NCBI GenBank assembly: GCA_027347805.1
Contig: DAIEQP010000215.1
Span: 1-5,888 of the forward strand
Reading direction: 5' to 3'
Length of the DNA: 5,888 nucleotides
Source of the DNA: Ignavibacteria bacterium
Lineage (GTDB): Bacteria > Bacteroidota > Ignavibacteria > Ignavibacteriales > Melioribacteraceae
Shown one piece after another: positions 1 to 5,888 of the stretch. The notes under the pieces were generated by a model. That model was not told where the DNA came from and searched no databases. It saw nothing but the letters and a program-made list of their open reading frames with translations. Positions within the stretch are counted from its first letter, which is position 1. Each line of letters opens with the position of its first letter. The translations under genes were made by a program, and so were the position numbers.

Positions 1-112
1 TTGAGTTTGGTAAAGAACCAAATTTTGTAGAGCAGCCGCAAAATATTTTTGTGTTTGTAAGTAACTGGGCATGAACTTCAAGTCCAATTACGACTTCATA
101 TTTTTCATTCAT
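1..112 (-). CDS. gatB: Asp-tRNA(Asn)/Glu-tRNA(Gln) amidotransferase subunit B, N-terminal 37 codons (partial)
   Basis: Reading the minus strand from an ATG at 112 gives 37 uninterrupted codons that run off the left edge. The peptide begins MNEKYEVVIGLEVHAQ and continues with TKIFCGCS near residues 21-28. The VVIGLEVH block (residues 7-14) followed by K-I-F-x-G-C-S is the characteristic opening of GatB. Family knowledge: GatB is the tRNA-binding, kinase-containing subunit of the cytoplasmic GatCAB complex, which converts misacylated Glu-tRNA(Gln) or Asp-tRNA(Asn) to the amidated form using ammonia channelled from GatA. Its presence suggests the organism uses the indirect route for Gln- or Asn-tRNA. 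No clear Shine-Dalgarno sequence precedes the ATG; the leader is A/T-rich. It lies 60 bases downstream of the lipoprotein gene on the same strand, with no obvious terminator between, so some read-through is possible. The identification is firm although only about 8% of a typical GatB is visible. Confidence 0.93.
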   Translation of the reverse strand, partial: MNEKYEVVIGLEVHAQLLTNTKIFCGCSTKFGSLPNS

Positions 113-172
113 AGAAAAGTTCAGAAATTGTGTGGGTGAAGATAAAAATTTTCGGGGAAATGTTTTTTTGAT

Positions 173-1279
173 TTAATTGCCCGATTGCATTATTCCCTGA
201 TCGTGGCACGGTTCCCCAAAATCAATAGCAATTGATAAAATTTCGGGAACAATTACTTCTGCAATTTTATTCCAGCCGGAAGAAGTTTTCATTTCGAAAA
301 TGTATTTTCTGTTATTTATCTTATATGCGAGTTGTTTAGACTTATCGCCTGTCTTTCTTGTTACTGAAATTGTTACTGTTCTTTGCGATGTTGTAATTGG
401 CTCTTCAATTTTCAATAAAAATATTTCATTGTTCTGTATCGGCGAATTCGACAATATGTTAATACTGGCACCGCTAAGAACAATTTGTTCTTCTGCTTTT
501 GTTGTACCGCAAGTGGCGGTTTTTGTAGTTAATTTTTGTTCGCTCCAATTATCTGAAACAGTATATCTGAAATTATCAGATGATACTTCAAAATACACTT
601 CGCTAAAATGATTAATTGGAACAGATAAATTTCCGCCTGAAGAATTTATTGCTAATACCTCGCTGCCGGATCTGCCAATTAAGGATGAAGGGTCAATTCC
701 TGGAAATGGATTTGGAATTTGCAGTGATGCTGGAGACTTGAATACTAAACCGTTTGGTTCAAGAACATAAGCAGCAACTATCAATCCATTCGAATTTGTA
801 TTCGGCAAACCCGATCCCAAAACATTTGTTACGCTTATTTCAGATGTTGAACTCAATGCATTTGCTGGAATTGATAATGGTCCAACTAAGCCGCCGGTTG
901 AAGAATTAATCATTACTCCAGCTGATTTTTTAAATAAACTGAGTGTTAAATTTTTGGGGGAATCTTTCTTAACAGAAATAGTTCTTATAATTGAAATGTA
1001 CCCGGTTTTGCTTACTGTGAGCGGATAATTGCCGTCGGTTAGTTCAGTTCCAAAATTAAATGTCCCGGATAAATTCGTTTGCTGGGTTTGTGACCCTATC
1101 GTAACACTTGCATTTGAAATTATCGAGCCGCCAACTTCCGAAACGGTTCCTGATAGAATTACTGAAGAGGGAACAGCATTTCCAGAATCGGCTGGATTTT
1201 CTTTTAATATATCACAGCTGCTTGCTATCGCAAAAACCAAAAAAAATTGAAATGATTTTAGAATGGATTTATTTTTCAT
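173..1279 (-). CDS. Secreted lipoprotein with carboxypeptidase-regulatory-like and ZU5-like domains
   Basis: Predicted lipoprotein of 368 residues. The N-terminus has lysines, then a hydrophobic stretch (about residues 9-19) ending in A19-S20-S21-C22, a plausible though not ideal lipobox, so Cys22 would be lipidated outside the inner membrane. Residues about 40-115 look like a carboxypeptidase-regulatory-like beta-sandwich (SGTV, then G-T-F-N-F, then GNYPLTVSKTGY). Residues about 121-232 resemble a ZU5-like module: a GG-containing strand, IPANALS, then LEPNGLVFKSPASLQIP and a closing NHFSEVYFEV. The last ~135 residues are unassigned and hold two cysteines (Cys257, Cys358) that could form a disulfide. 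No catalytic motif is visible, so a binding or structural envelope role is likely (inference). Start choice: a TTG at 1288 would add only MAN, but the ATG at 1279 gives a more normal signal peptide; neither has a clear ribosome binding site. It is transcribed divergently from bshB1 and lies upstream of gatB. Confidence 0.85.
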   Translation of the reverse strand: MKNKSILKSFQFFLVFAIASSCDILKENPADSGNAVPSSVILSGTVSEVGGSIISNASVTIGSQTQQTNLSGTFNFGTELTDGNYPLTVSKTGYISIIRTISVKKDSPKNLTLSLFKKSAGVMINSSTGGLVGPLSIPANALSSTSEISVTNVLGSGLPNTNSNGLIVAAYVLEPNGLVFKSPASLQIPNPFPGIDPSSLIGRSGSEVLAINSSGGNLSVPINHFSEVYFEVSSDNFRYTVSDNWSEQKLTTKTATCGTTKAEEQIVLSGASINILSNSPIQNNEIFLLKIEEPITTSQRTVTISVTRKTGDKSKQLAYKINNRKYIFEMKTSSGWNKIAEVIVPEILSIAIDFGEPCHDQGIMQSGN

Positions 1280-1423
1280 ATTTGCCAAAAGAAAGTCAGA
1301 AGTGATTTCCTATTGAAATATTTACCTTAATATAATTTATTTTCCGAAAAAAGACTCAAAAATCCTTTTGTTTACTTTGGTTAAGCTTTTAATCATTTTT
1401 GAAAAAAGTAATTTGAGGAACTA
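1280..1423. promoter_or_regulatory. Divergent intergenic region, probable promoters for the lipoprotein gene and bshB1
   Basis: This 144-base A/T-rich stretch separates two divergently transcribed genes, so it should hold a promoter in each direction. Seen: on the plus strand, TTTG boxes at 1367-1370 and 1376-1379 lie ahead of CATTTTTG at 1394-1401, a partial match to the Bacteroidota -7 element TAnnTTTG, but the spacings (23 and 14) do not fit the usual 19-21. On the minus strand, TTTG (complement of 1357-1360) precedes TATATTAA (complement of 1327-1334) with a 22-base spacer. TATAAT also occurs on the plus strand at 1331-1336 without a well-spaced -35. The inference of promoters rests on gene orientation; none of the individual boxes is convincing. 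No operator palindrome or riboswitch-like fold was recognised. Confidence 0.35.
1415..1418 (+). promoter_or_regulatory. Shine-Dalgarno site of bshB1
   Basis: GAGG lies five bases before the ATG at 1424, which supports that start. No earlier in-frame start is needed, because the protein begins directly with the first beta strand of the PIG-L fold. Confidence 0.7.
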
Positions 1424-2143
1424 ATGATTTTGGATTTGCTTGTTTTTGCCGCTCATCCCGATGATGCTGAATTATCTGTTGGTGGAACTATTGCCAGGTT
1501 TGCAGATGCCGGCGCTAAAGTTGGAATAATTGATTTAACTAAAGGAGAATTAGGAACACGCGGCACAGCCGAAATTAGAATGGAAGAGGCGGAAAAAGCA
1601 GCAAAGATTTTGAAACTTGCTCATAGAGAAAACCTCGGCTTCAAAGACGGCTCTATTAAATTTAATGATGAATATCTCAAAACAATTATTTCTAAAATCA
1701 GGAAGTATAAACCGCAAATAGTTCTTGCCCCATATTTCAATGATCGTCACCCCGATCATATTGGCACTTCTCAACTTGTAAAGGAAGCAATGTTTTGTTC
1801 CGGGCTGCCGAAAATAATAACAGAAGATTCCGGACAAACTCAACAGGCATATCGACCGCAAAAACTTTTCTACTTTATGCAGACATATGAATTCAAGCCA
1901 TCATTTATTGTTGATATAAGCTCAACATTCAAAACCAAAATGGATGCTGTTTATGCTTATAGTACGCAATTTTATAATCCTGAAAGCAAAGAACCGGAAA
2001 CGTTTATTTCGCAGCCGGCGTTTATAAAATTTCTTGAAGCACGCGCTCAATATTTTGGTTTTAAAATTGGCAAAGAATACGGTGAAGCGTTTTATAGCGA
2101 AGAAGAAGTTGAATTGAATCTTCTTGAATACTTAAAGAAATAA
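1424..2143 (+). CDS. bshB1: Bacillithiol biosynthesis N-acetyl-alpha-D-glucosaminyl-L-malate deacetylase (BshB1-type, PIG-L family)
   Basis: A 239-residue zinc-dependent deacetylase of the PIG-L/LmbE family, the usual length for BshB1. Seen: A10-H-P-D-D-A-E16 at the end of the first strand is the family metal motif, followed by GGT (20-22). The block LTKGELGTRGT at 38-48 is typical of the BshB1 subgroup, and R108-H-P-D-H112 carries the later metal-binding histidine. By family precedent His11, Asp14 and His112 would bind zinc and Asp13 would act as general base. All are intact. Known for the family: it removes the acetyl group from GlcNAc-malate, made by BshA from UDP-GlcNAc and L-malate, leaving GlcN-malate for BshC to join to cysteine. 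The product, bacillithiol, is a cytoplasmic low-molecular-weight thiol. No signal peptide is seen. bshA and bshC are not in the window, and other PIG-L deacetylases (for example mycothiol-conjugate amidase-like) are the alternative reading. It is the first gene of a plus-strand run, 70 bases ahead of a transporter. Confidence 0.9.
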   Translation: MILDLLVFAAHPDDAELSVGGTIARFADAGAKVGIIDLTKGELGTRGTAEIRMEEAEKAAKILKLAHRENLGFKDGSIKFNDEYLKTIISKIRKYKPQIVLAPYFNDRHPDHIGTSQLVKEAMFCSGLPKIITEDSGQTQQAYRPQKLFYFMQTYEFKPSFIVDISSTFKTKMDAVYAYSTQFYNPESKEPETFISQPAFIKFLEARAQYFGFKIGKEYGEAFYSEEEVELNLLEYLKK

Positions 2144-2213
2144 AACTCGTTGATAAATTTTTTGAAGTTTTACCGGAGTTGAAATTTCTTCATCAACTAA
2201 CAGGAAATACTCT

Positions 2214-3695
2214 ATGCTTAACATCAAAAATGTTGTCAAGAATTGGGTTGGTATTTCTCTTGGTGTCCTTATATTTTTTATCATAATTACATTCTTCAAT
2301 TTTGGCCCCGGTTATGAAAAAGCAAAATTAGTTGCTGCAATTTCTGCAATGATGGGAGTGTGGTGGTTTACAGAAGCTGTGCCTCTTGCAGTAACTGCAT
2401 TTATGCCCCTTGTTTTATTCCCAGTAACCGGAATTATCTCTGGTGCAAAAACAGCGGAATCATATTCCAACTCTACAATATTTCTTTTTTTAGGCGGAAT
2501 GATTTTATCCGTTGCAATAGAAAAATGGAACCTGCATAAAAGAATTGCATTAAATGTAATCTCGTTTTTCGGATCAACCCCGTCAAGAATTGTTCTCGGG
2601 TTTATGATTGCAACAGGATTCATTTCAATGTGGATTAACAACACTTCTACCTGCTTGATGATTTTCCCGATTGGTATGGCAGTTATTCTTAAAGTTGAGG
2701 AATCATTTGGAAAGCAGAAAGCTGAGGCTTTTGGTAAAACTGTTTTGCTGAGTATTGCATATGCAAGTTCGATTGGCGGTATTGGCACTTTTGTCGGGAC
2801 TGCACCAAATATGGTTTTTCAACGTATTTATAAAATTTCATTTCCAAAAGGTCATGAGGTTCATTTTGGAGAGTGGATGTTATATGCTGTTCCAATTGCA
2901 GTTGTAATGATTCTATTCACATGGTTTCTGCTTGCAAAAGTATTATACAATGTTTCCAATAATTTTGTTATTGATAAATCCTTGATCAGAGAGGAAAAGA
3001 AGAAGCTTGGAAAAATTTCGTTTGAAGAAAAATTAATCTCATGCGTATTTCTTATAACATGTATCCTATGGATTTTTAGAGTAGATCTTAATCTTGAATG
3101 GATAAAGGTTCCGGGCTGGTCAAACATTTTGCCGAAAGGTGAATTAATTGATGATGGAACAATAGCAATTGCAATGGCGGTTTTGCTGTTTATCATTCCA
3201 ACAAAAAATGGGGAAGAGGGAAAATCATTTATTCTTAACCGCTCATCATTAAAAAAAGTACCATGGGAAATAATTATTTTGTTCGGCGGTGGGTTTGCGC
3301 TTGCTGATGGATTTGTGTCAAGCGGACTTTCAAAATTAATTGGCGAAAAACTCGCTTTGTTTTCCGGATTGCCCACCGTTTTATTGATTGCATTAATCTG
3401 TTTTTCAGTGACGGCCGTATCTGAAATTGCATCAAATACAGCAACAGCCCAGATAACATTGCCAATTCTTGCATCGATAAGTGTTCAGATGAATATTGAA
3501 CCTTACGTACTGATGATTCCTGCTACAATAGCTGCTTCATTCGGATTTATGCTTCCCGTTGGAACGCCGCCCAATGCAATTGTGTTTGGCAGTGAAAGGC
3601 TTCGAGTTACCGATATGGTGAAAAGCGGAATATTGATTGATCTTGCTAGTGTTATTGTCATTACATTTTTTTCGTGGCTCTTTTTTCTAAGATAA
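2214..3695 (+). CDS. SLC13/DASS family sodium:anion (dicarboxylate or sulfate) symporter
   Basis: A 493-residue polytopic inner-membrane protein, standard length for the divalent anion:Na+ symporter (DASS) family. Seen: hydrophobic segments run through most of the chain, broken by a charged loop at about residues 255-275. The two half-repeats each carry the family clamp motif: W140-I-N-N-T-S-T146 in the first half and A406-S-N-T-A-T411 in the second. G195-T-A-P-N199 follows the first. The stretch A441-S-F-G-F then P448-V-G-x-x-x-N454-x-I-V457 satisfies the sodium:sulfate symporter family signature as I know it. Known for the family: Na+-coupled uptake of C4-dicarboxylates, citrate or sulfate by an elevator mechanism; the sequence alone does not settle the substrate. 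The first motif is N-N-T instead of the commoner S-N-T. The ATG is preceded by AGGAAA at 2202-2207, a modest ribosome binding site. It sits between bshB1 and a DUF302 gene on the same strand, so possible co-transcription with bshB1 makes a malate-type substrate attractive but unproven. Confidence 0.92.
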   Translation: MLNIKNVVKNWVGISLGVLIFFIIITFFNFGPGYEKAKLVAAISAMMGVWWFTEAVPLAVTAFMPLVLFPVTGIISGAKTAESYSNSTIFLFLGGMILSVAIEKWNLHKRIALNVISFFGSTPSRIVLGFMIATGFISMWINNTSTCLMIFPIGMAVILKVEESFGKQKAEAFGKTVLLSIAYASSIGGIGTFVGTAPNMVFQRIYKISFPKGHEVHFGEWMLYAVPIAVVMILFTWFLLAKVLYNVSNNFVIDKSLIREEKKKLGKISFEEKLISCVFLITCILWIFRVDLNLEWIKVPGWSNILPKGELIDDGTIAIAMAVLLFIIPTKNGEEGKSFILNRSSLKKVPWEIIILFGGGFALADGFVSSGLSKLIGEKLALFSGLPTVLLIALICFSVTAVSEIASNTATAQITLPILASISVQMNIEPYVLMIPATIAASFGFMLPVGTPPNAIVFGSERLRVTDMVKSGILIDLASVIVITFFSWLFFLR

Positions 3696-3744
3696 AAATT
3701 TTATGAATCCAATCATGCTATCTGTGCATCAAATCTTTATTAAA

Positions 3745-3750
3745 AGGAGG
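3745..3750 (+). promoter_or_regulatory. Consensus Shine-Dalgarno site of the DUF302 gene
   Basis: A perfect AGGAGG lies four bases before the ATG at 3755 and directly abuts another ATG at 3751. The second ATG is the start because the first is in another frame and has no spacing. This is the strongest ribosome binding site in the window. Confidence 0.75.
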
Positions 3751-3754
3751 ATGG

Positions 3755-4141
3755 ATGTCTTACTATAACTCGAAAACAGTTTCATATTCGTTTGATGAAG
3801 CTTTGGTTAGAATTCCTGAAGAACTTAAGAAAGAAGGTTTTGGAATCCTGACTGAAATAGATGTGAAAGAAACATTAAAGAAAAAACTTGATGTTGATTT
3901 CAGAAGGTATAAAATTCTTGGTGCATGCAATCCGCCATTTGCATACAAAACATTGCAGGCCGAAGAAAATATAGGTGTTATGCTGCCATGCAATGTTATT
4001 GTTCAGGAAAAGGATGATGGTTCAGTTCAGATTAGCGTAATCAATCCTTTGGTTGCAATGCAGTCTGTAAATAATGACGCATTAGTGCCAGTGGCAACTG
4101 AAGTGAGTGAAAAATTGAATAAAGTTTTAGAAAATTTGTAG
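3755..4141 (+). CDS. DUF302 domain protein
   Basis: A 128-residue single-domain protein that I assign to the DUF302 family. Seen: the opening SKTVSYSFDEALVRIPEELK (residues 6-25) leads into KEGFGILTEIDVKETLKKKL, the usual start of the domain. Residues 54-60, ILGACNP, and then A69-EENIGVMLPCNVIVQE (to about 85) are its hallmark blocks; Cys58 and Cys79 are part of them. The C-terminal helix EVSEKLNKVLENL closes the domain. No signal peptide or membrane segment is visible, so it is probably cytoplasmic. The biochemical role of the family is not established; it is a small alpha/beta fold found alone or attached to other domains, and the two cysteines could be redox or metal related (inference). 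It is the last gene of the plus-strand run, 59 bases after the transporter, with a consensus ribosome binding site suggesting strong translation, and is followed by a terminator-like inverted repeat. Confidence 0.88.
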   Translation: MSYYNSKTVSYSFDEALVRIPEELKKEGFGILTEIDVKETLKKKLDVDFRRYKILGACNPPFAYKTLQAEENIGVMLPCNVIVQEKDDGSVQISVINPLVAMQSVNNDALVPVATEVSEKLNKVLENL

Positions 4142-4161
4142 AGAAGCTATTTTGAATTAAA

Positions 4162-4206
4162 CACCTGAGTTCCAAAGTAATTTTCAATTGCTATAGAACT
4201 CAGGTG
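4162..4206. terminator. Probable bidirectional terminator between convergent genes
   Basis: CACCTGAGTTC at 4162-4172 is perfectly complementary to GAACTCAGGTG at 4196-4206, giving an 11-bp stem with a 23-base loop. It fills the 73-base gap between the converging DUF302 and cyclophilin genes. On the minus strand the stem is followed by a T-rich run (TTTAATT, complement of about 4154-4160). On the plus strand no clear T-tract follows. The position argues for transcription termination, better supported for the minus-strand transcript; the long loop makes it atypical. Confidence 0.6.
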
Positions 4207-4214
4207 ATCAGTAA

Positions 4215-4697
4215 TTATTCTTCGTTAACAGTAACTTCAACCATTTTATCACCGGCTTCAATTGCATCAACAACATCAAGGCCGTTCACTACTTTTCCAA
4301 ATACTGTGTGTTTTCCATTCAAATGAGGCTGTGGCGAGTGAGTAATAAAAAATTGACTCCCATTTGTATTCGGACCGGCATTTGCCATAGATAAAACACC
4401 ACGTTCGTGTTTCAGCGGATTACCAACACATTCATCTTCAAATTTATAACCTGGGCCTCCTCTTCCTGTACCAGTAGGATCACCGCCTTGAATTACAAAA
4501 TCTTCTATTACCCGATGGAAAGTAACACCATCATAAAATCCTTCTTTAATTAAGAAAACAAAATTGTTTACTGTTTTTGGTGCATGTTCAGGATATAATT
4601 TAATTTCGATTACACCCTTTGTAGTATTCATTATTGCCGAATAACTTTTCTTTACATCAATTTGCATATCCGGTTTTTTATCCCATTGTTTGGACAT
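4215..4697 (-). CDS. Cyclophilin-type peptidyl-prolyl cis-trans isomerase
   Basis: A 160-residue single-domain cyclophilin that catalyses cis-trans isomerisation of X-Pro bonds during protein folding. Seen: F60-H-R62-V-I ... F67-V-I-Q70-G-G-D73 carries the catalytic arginine and glutamine. M104-A-N-A-G ... N112-G-S-Q-F-F117 forms the substrate pocket, and H125-L-N-G-K-H-T-V-F-G134 is the last family block. All core residues are present. Position 125 is His where human cyclophilin A has the cyclosporin-binding Trp121, a common difference in bacterial members that is associated with weak drug binding. There is no signal peptide, so it is likely cytoplasmic; the short N-terminal lead ending M11-QIDVKKSYSA is typical of a bacterial subgroup. 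Start: a TTG at 4709 is in frame, but the ATG at 4697 has GGAG six bases upstream, and the TTG extension would run through that site. It follows the DUF885 gene by 17 bases, probably in one operon. Confidence 0.95.
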   Translation of the reverse strand: MSKQWDKKPDMQIDVKKSYSAIMNTTKGVIEIKLYPEHAPKTVNNFVFLIKEGFYDGVTFHRVIEDFVIQGGDPTGTGRGGPGYKFEDECVGNPLKHERGVLSMANAGPNTNGSQFFITHSPQPHLNGKHTVFGKVVNGLDVVDAIEAGDKMVEVTVNEE

Positions 4698-4703
4698 TTT
4701 TAA

Positions 4704-4707
4704 CTCC
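4704..4707 (-). promoter_or_regulatory. Shine-Dalgarno site deciding the cyclophilin start
   Basis: On the minus strand GGAG occurs six bases before the ATG at 4697. This fixes the start and rules out the TTG at 4709, which overlaps this site. It lies in the 17-base gap after the DUF885 stop codon. Confidence 0.7.
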
Positions 4708-4714
4708 AAATTAT

Positions 4715-5888
4715 TTAGTTTTCAAAAAATTGTTTTACTTCATCGGTTAAACCTAAAAATTCCCAGCGTAATAAAGAAATAGGAACGTTTCCATTTCTTA
4801 CTATATAATCGTGAAAATTCTTTAAAACAAATTTATCGCCAAGTTTTCTTTTTGCATCGTTCAAGAACTTAATTACTTGAATTTTTCCAAGTTGATAACT
4901 TATTGCCTGTCCGGGATTATAAGCATAAAAGTAAGCGCTTGATATAGCTGATTCTTTATCCATCGGGACATAATTTTCTAAATATTTAGCTGCTTCATCG
5001 ATCGAAAAATTACCAAGTGCAAGCTGAATATCAGCTTCAACTCTTAATGCACGAAGACGCATGAATTTATAAATGAATTCCCTTGCATATGGTCTGTTGT
5101 CAAAGAAACCCATTTGAAGCATCATCTCTTCAACATAAAATGCTATTCCTTCATTTGGCCCGGAATCAATGAATCTTCTGCGCAATTGATTTTCATTTTT
5201 CCATGAAAGTGCTAATTGAAAATAGTGTCCCGGAATTCCTTCATGAATTATTACTGGTGTGGGATCTATTGCCAGTGATCTGGGAAAGAATGGAAGAGAT
5301 ATATCCGGATTGACTATATATCTTACACAATTTTCGTTTAATCTACTTTCAGATGTAAAATCATCAGACTCGCCGATAAATGTTAAAGGGGAGAGGTAAG
5401 CGGGAGTGGAACTAAGTGTATAATTTTTTAACCAATCAGGAATTGTGAACAATTCTTTTGCGGTGATAAAATTCCGAATCTCAACTTCATTTGCCGCAGC
5501 GCAATTTATCTCATCCTCAATCGTTGAGAATACTTTTGGAGCAGGCAAGTTTTTGTTCTTAATCTTTTCAAATTCCTCTGCTGCAGAAGCCCGATTAAAT
5601 TCAATCCTGGCAGAGTTTATTAATTCTTCAACTGTATAAGGAACTAATGCAATTCTTTTTAAAAAATAGTCATATGCATTTTTCCCAATACTTACTTCAC
5701 TCTTCATTAAGGGAAGTTTTGTTTGCAGCCATAACCTGTAATCCTCAAGCGAATTACTAGCATTGATTATTGAAATGCTAAATTCGTTTTTTAGTGCAGC
5801 ATGAGAAATACCGGGGATTTCTGAATTTAGTTTATCAAGTTTTTGTTTTATGCCGGTAAGATTATCAATTGCTATTAAGGTAAAGGGG
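4715..5888 (-). CDS. DUF885 family putative zinc peptidase, C-terminal 390 residues (partial)
   Basis: The minus-strand frame is open from the right edge to a TAA at 4715, giving 390 visible residues. The Met codon at 5707 is internal: the 60 codons upstream have no stop and read as ordinary protein (for example LKNEFSISIINASNSEDYRL). DUF885 proteins are usually around 550-600 residues, so roughly a third lies beyond the window. Seen, numbered from the first visible residue: H215-E-G-I-P-G-H220, the family's HExxGH metal-binding motif, then EGIAFYVEEMM about 30 residues later, supplying a likely third ligand. The PGQAISYQLGK block and a helical C-terminus follow, all typical of the family. 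Known: the family belongs to the metallopeptidase (MA) clan by motif and is thought to include peptidases, but most members are uncharacterised. Location cannot be judged, because any signal peptide is outside the window. The cyclophilin gene follows 17 bases downstream. Confidence 0.9.
   Translation of the reverse strand, partial: PFTLIAIDNLTGIKQKLDKLNSEIPGISHAALKNEFSISIINASNSLEDYRLWLQTKLPLMKSEVSIGKNAYDYFLKRIALVPYTVEELINSARIEFNRASAAEEFEKIKNKNLPAPKVFSTIEDEINCAAANEVEIRNFITAKELFTIPDWLKNYTLSSTPAYLSPLTFIGESDDFTSESRLNENCVRYIVNPDISLPFFPRSLAIDPTPVIIHEGIPGHYFQLALSWKNENQLRRRFIDSGPNEGIAFYVEEMMLQMGFFDNRPYAREFIYKFMRLRALRVEADIQLALGNFSIDEAAKYLENYVPMDKESAISSAYFYAYNPGQAISYQLGKIQVIKFLNDAKRKLGDKFVLKNFHDYIVRNGNVPISLLRWEFLGLTDEVKQFFEN

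Noticed and set aside
141..250. Similar words GATAAAAATTTTCGGGG (141-157) and GATAAAATTTCGGG (234-247) as a direct repeat
   Set aside because: The copies differ by internal insertions, one lies inside coding sequence, and there are only two; chance similarity in A/T-rich DNA is the simpler reading.
300..611. Plus-strand open frame opposite the lipoprotein gene
   Set aside because: It is antisense to a well-supported gene, has no recognisable domain or ribosome binding site, and its composition fits a shadow frame.
1280..1288. TTG start at 1288 for the lipoprotein gene
   Set aside because: It adds only three residues, has no ribosome binding site, and the ATG at 1279 gives a normal lysine-rich signal peptide start.
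2149..2197. GTTGAT (2149-2154) and ATCAAC (2192-2197) as a terminator after bshB1
   Set aside because: The stem is only six base pairs with a 37-base loop and no T-tract, as expected by chance in A/T-rich DNA.
4698..4709. TTG start at 4709 for the cyclophilin
   Set aside because: The extension translates the GGAG ribosome binding site of the ATG at 4697 and adds no family-conserved residues.
5705..5707. Met codon at 5707 as the start of the DUF885 gene
   Set aside because: The same frame stays open for 60 more codons to the window edge, there is no ribosome binding site, and the family is normally much longer.
1..5888. A novel defence, mobile or CRISPR-like system in the window
   Set aside because: All coding space is taken by recognisable families on two strands with ordinary spacing. 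No repeat arrays, integrases, transposases, reverse transcriptases, nucleases or tRNA-flanked boundaries were seen.

Overview
The window is AT-rich (by eye roughly 35-40% GC) and fully bacterial in layout. It has short intergenic gaps, two strand switches and six or seven genes, two of which run off the edges. A bacillithiol-type deacetylase (BshB1), a lipoprotein with a carboxypeptidase-regulatory-like repeat followed by a ZU5-like domain, and a DUF885 zinc-peptidase-like protein point to the Bacteroidota/Ignavibacteriota/Chlorobiota group. Ignavibacteria-like is my best guess. This is inferred from gene content and composition, not from a marker-gene comparison.

Layout. On the minus strand at the left edge lies the first 37 codons of gatB (Asp/Glu-tRNA amidotransferase subunit B), preceded on the same strand by a 368-residue lipoprotein gene. 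A divergent intergenic region of about 144 bp (1280-1423) follows. On the plus strand come bshB1, a 493-residue SLC13/DASS (divalent anion:Na+ symporter) membrane protein, and a 128-residue DUF302 protein, separated by gaps of 70 and 59 bases. This plus-strand run meets a minus-strand pair head-on at about 4142-4214, where a perfect 11-bp inverted repeat probably terminates transcription. The minus-strand pair is a DUF885 protein (its N-terminus lies beyond the right edge) followed 17 bases downstream by a cytoplasmic cyclophilin-type peptidyl-prolyl isomerase.

How the genes may work together. The most suggestive pairing is bshB1 next to a DASS transporter. Bacillithiol is built on L-malate, and DASS carriers commonly move C4-dicarboxylates such as malate. 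The link is inference from adjacency only. DUF885 plus cyclophilin looks like a two-gene transcription unit of proteolysis and protein-folding functions. gatB is housekeeping and the lipoprotein beside it has no evident functional tie.

Two start codons deserve care. The lipoprotein and the cyclophilin can each be extended a few codons to an upstream TTG, but internal ATGs (1279 and 4697) are better; for the cyclophilin the extension would run through its own ribosome binding site. I found no RNA gene, CRISPR array, insertion sequence, phage gene or convincing new multi-gene system here.
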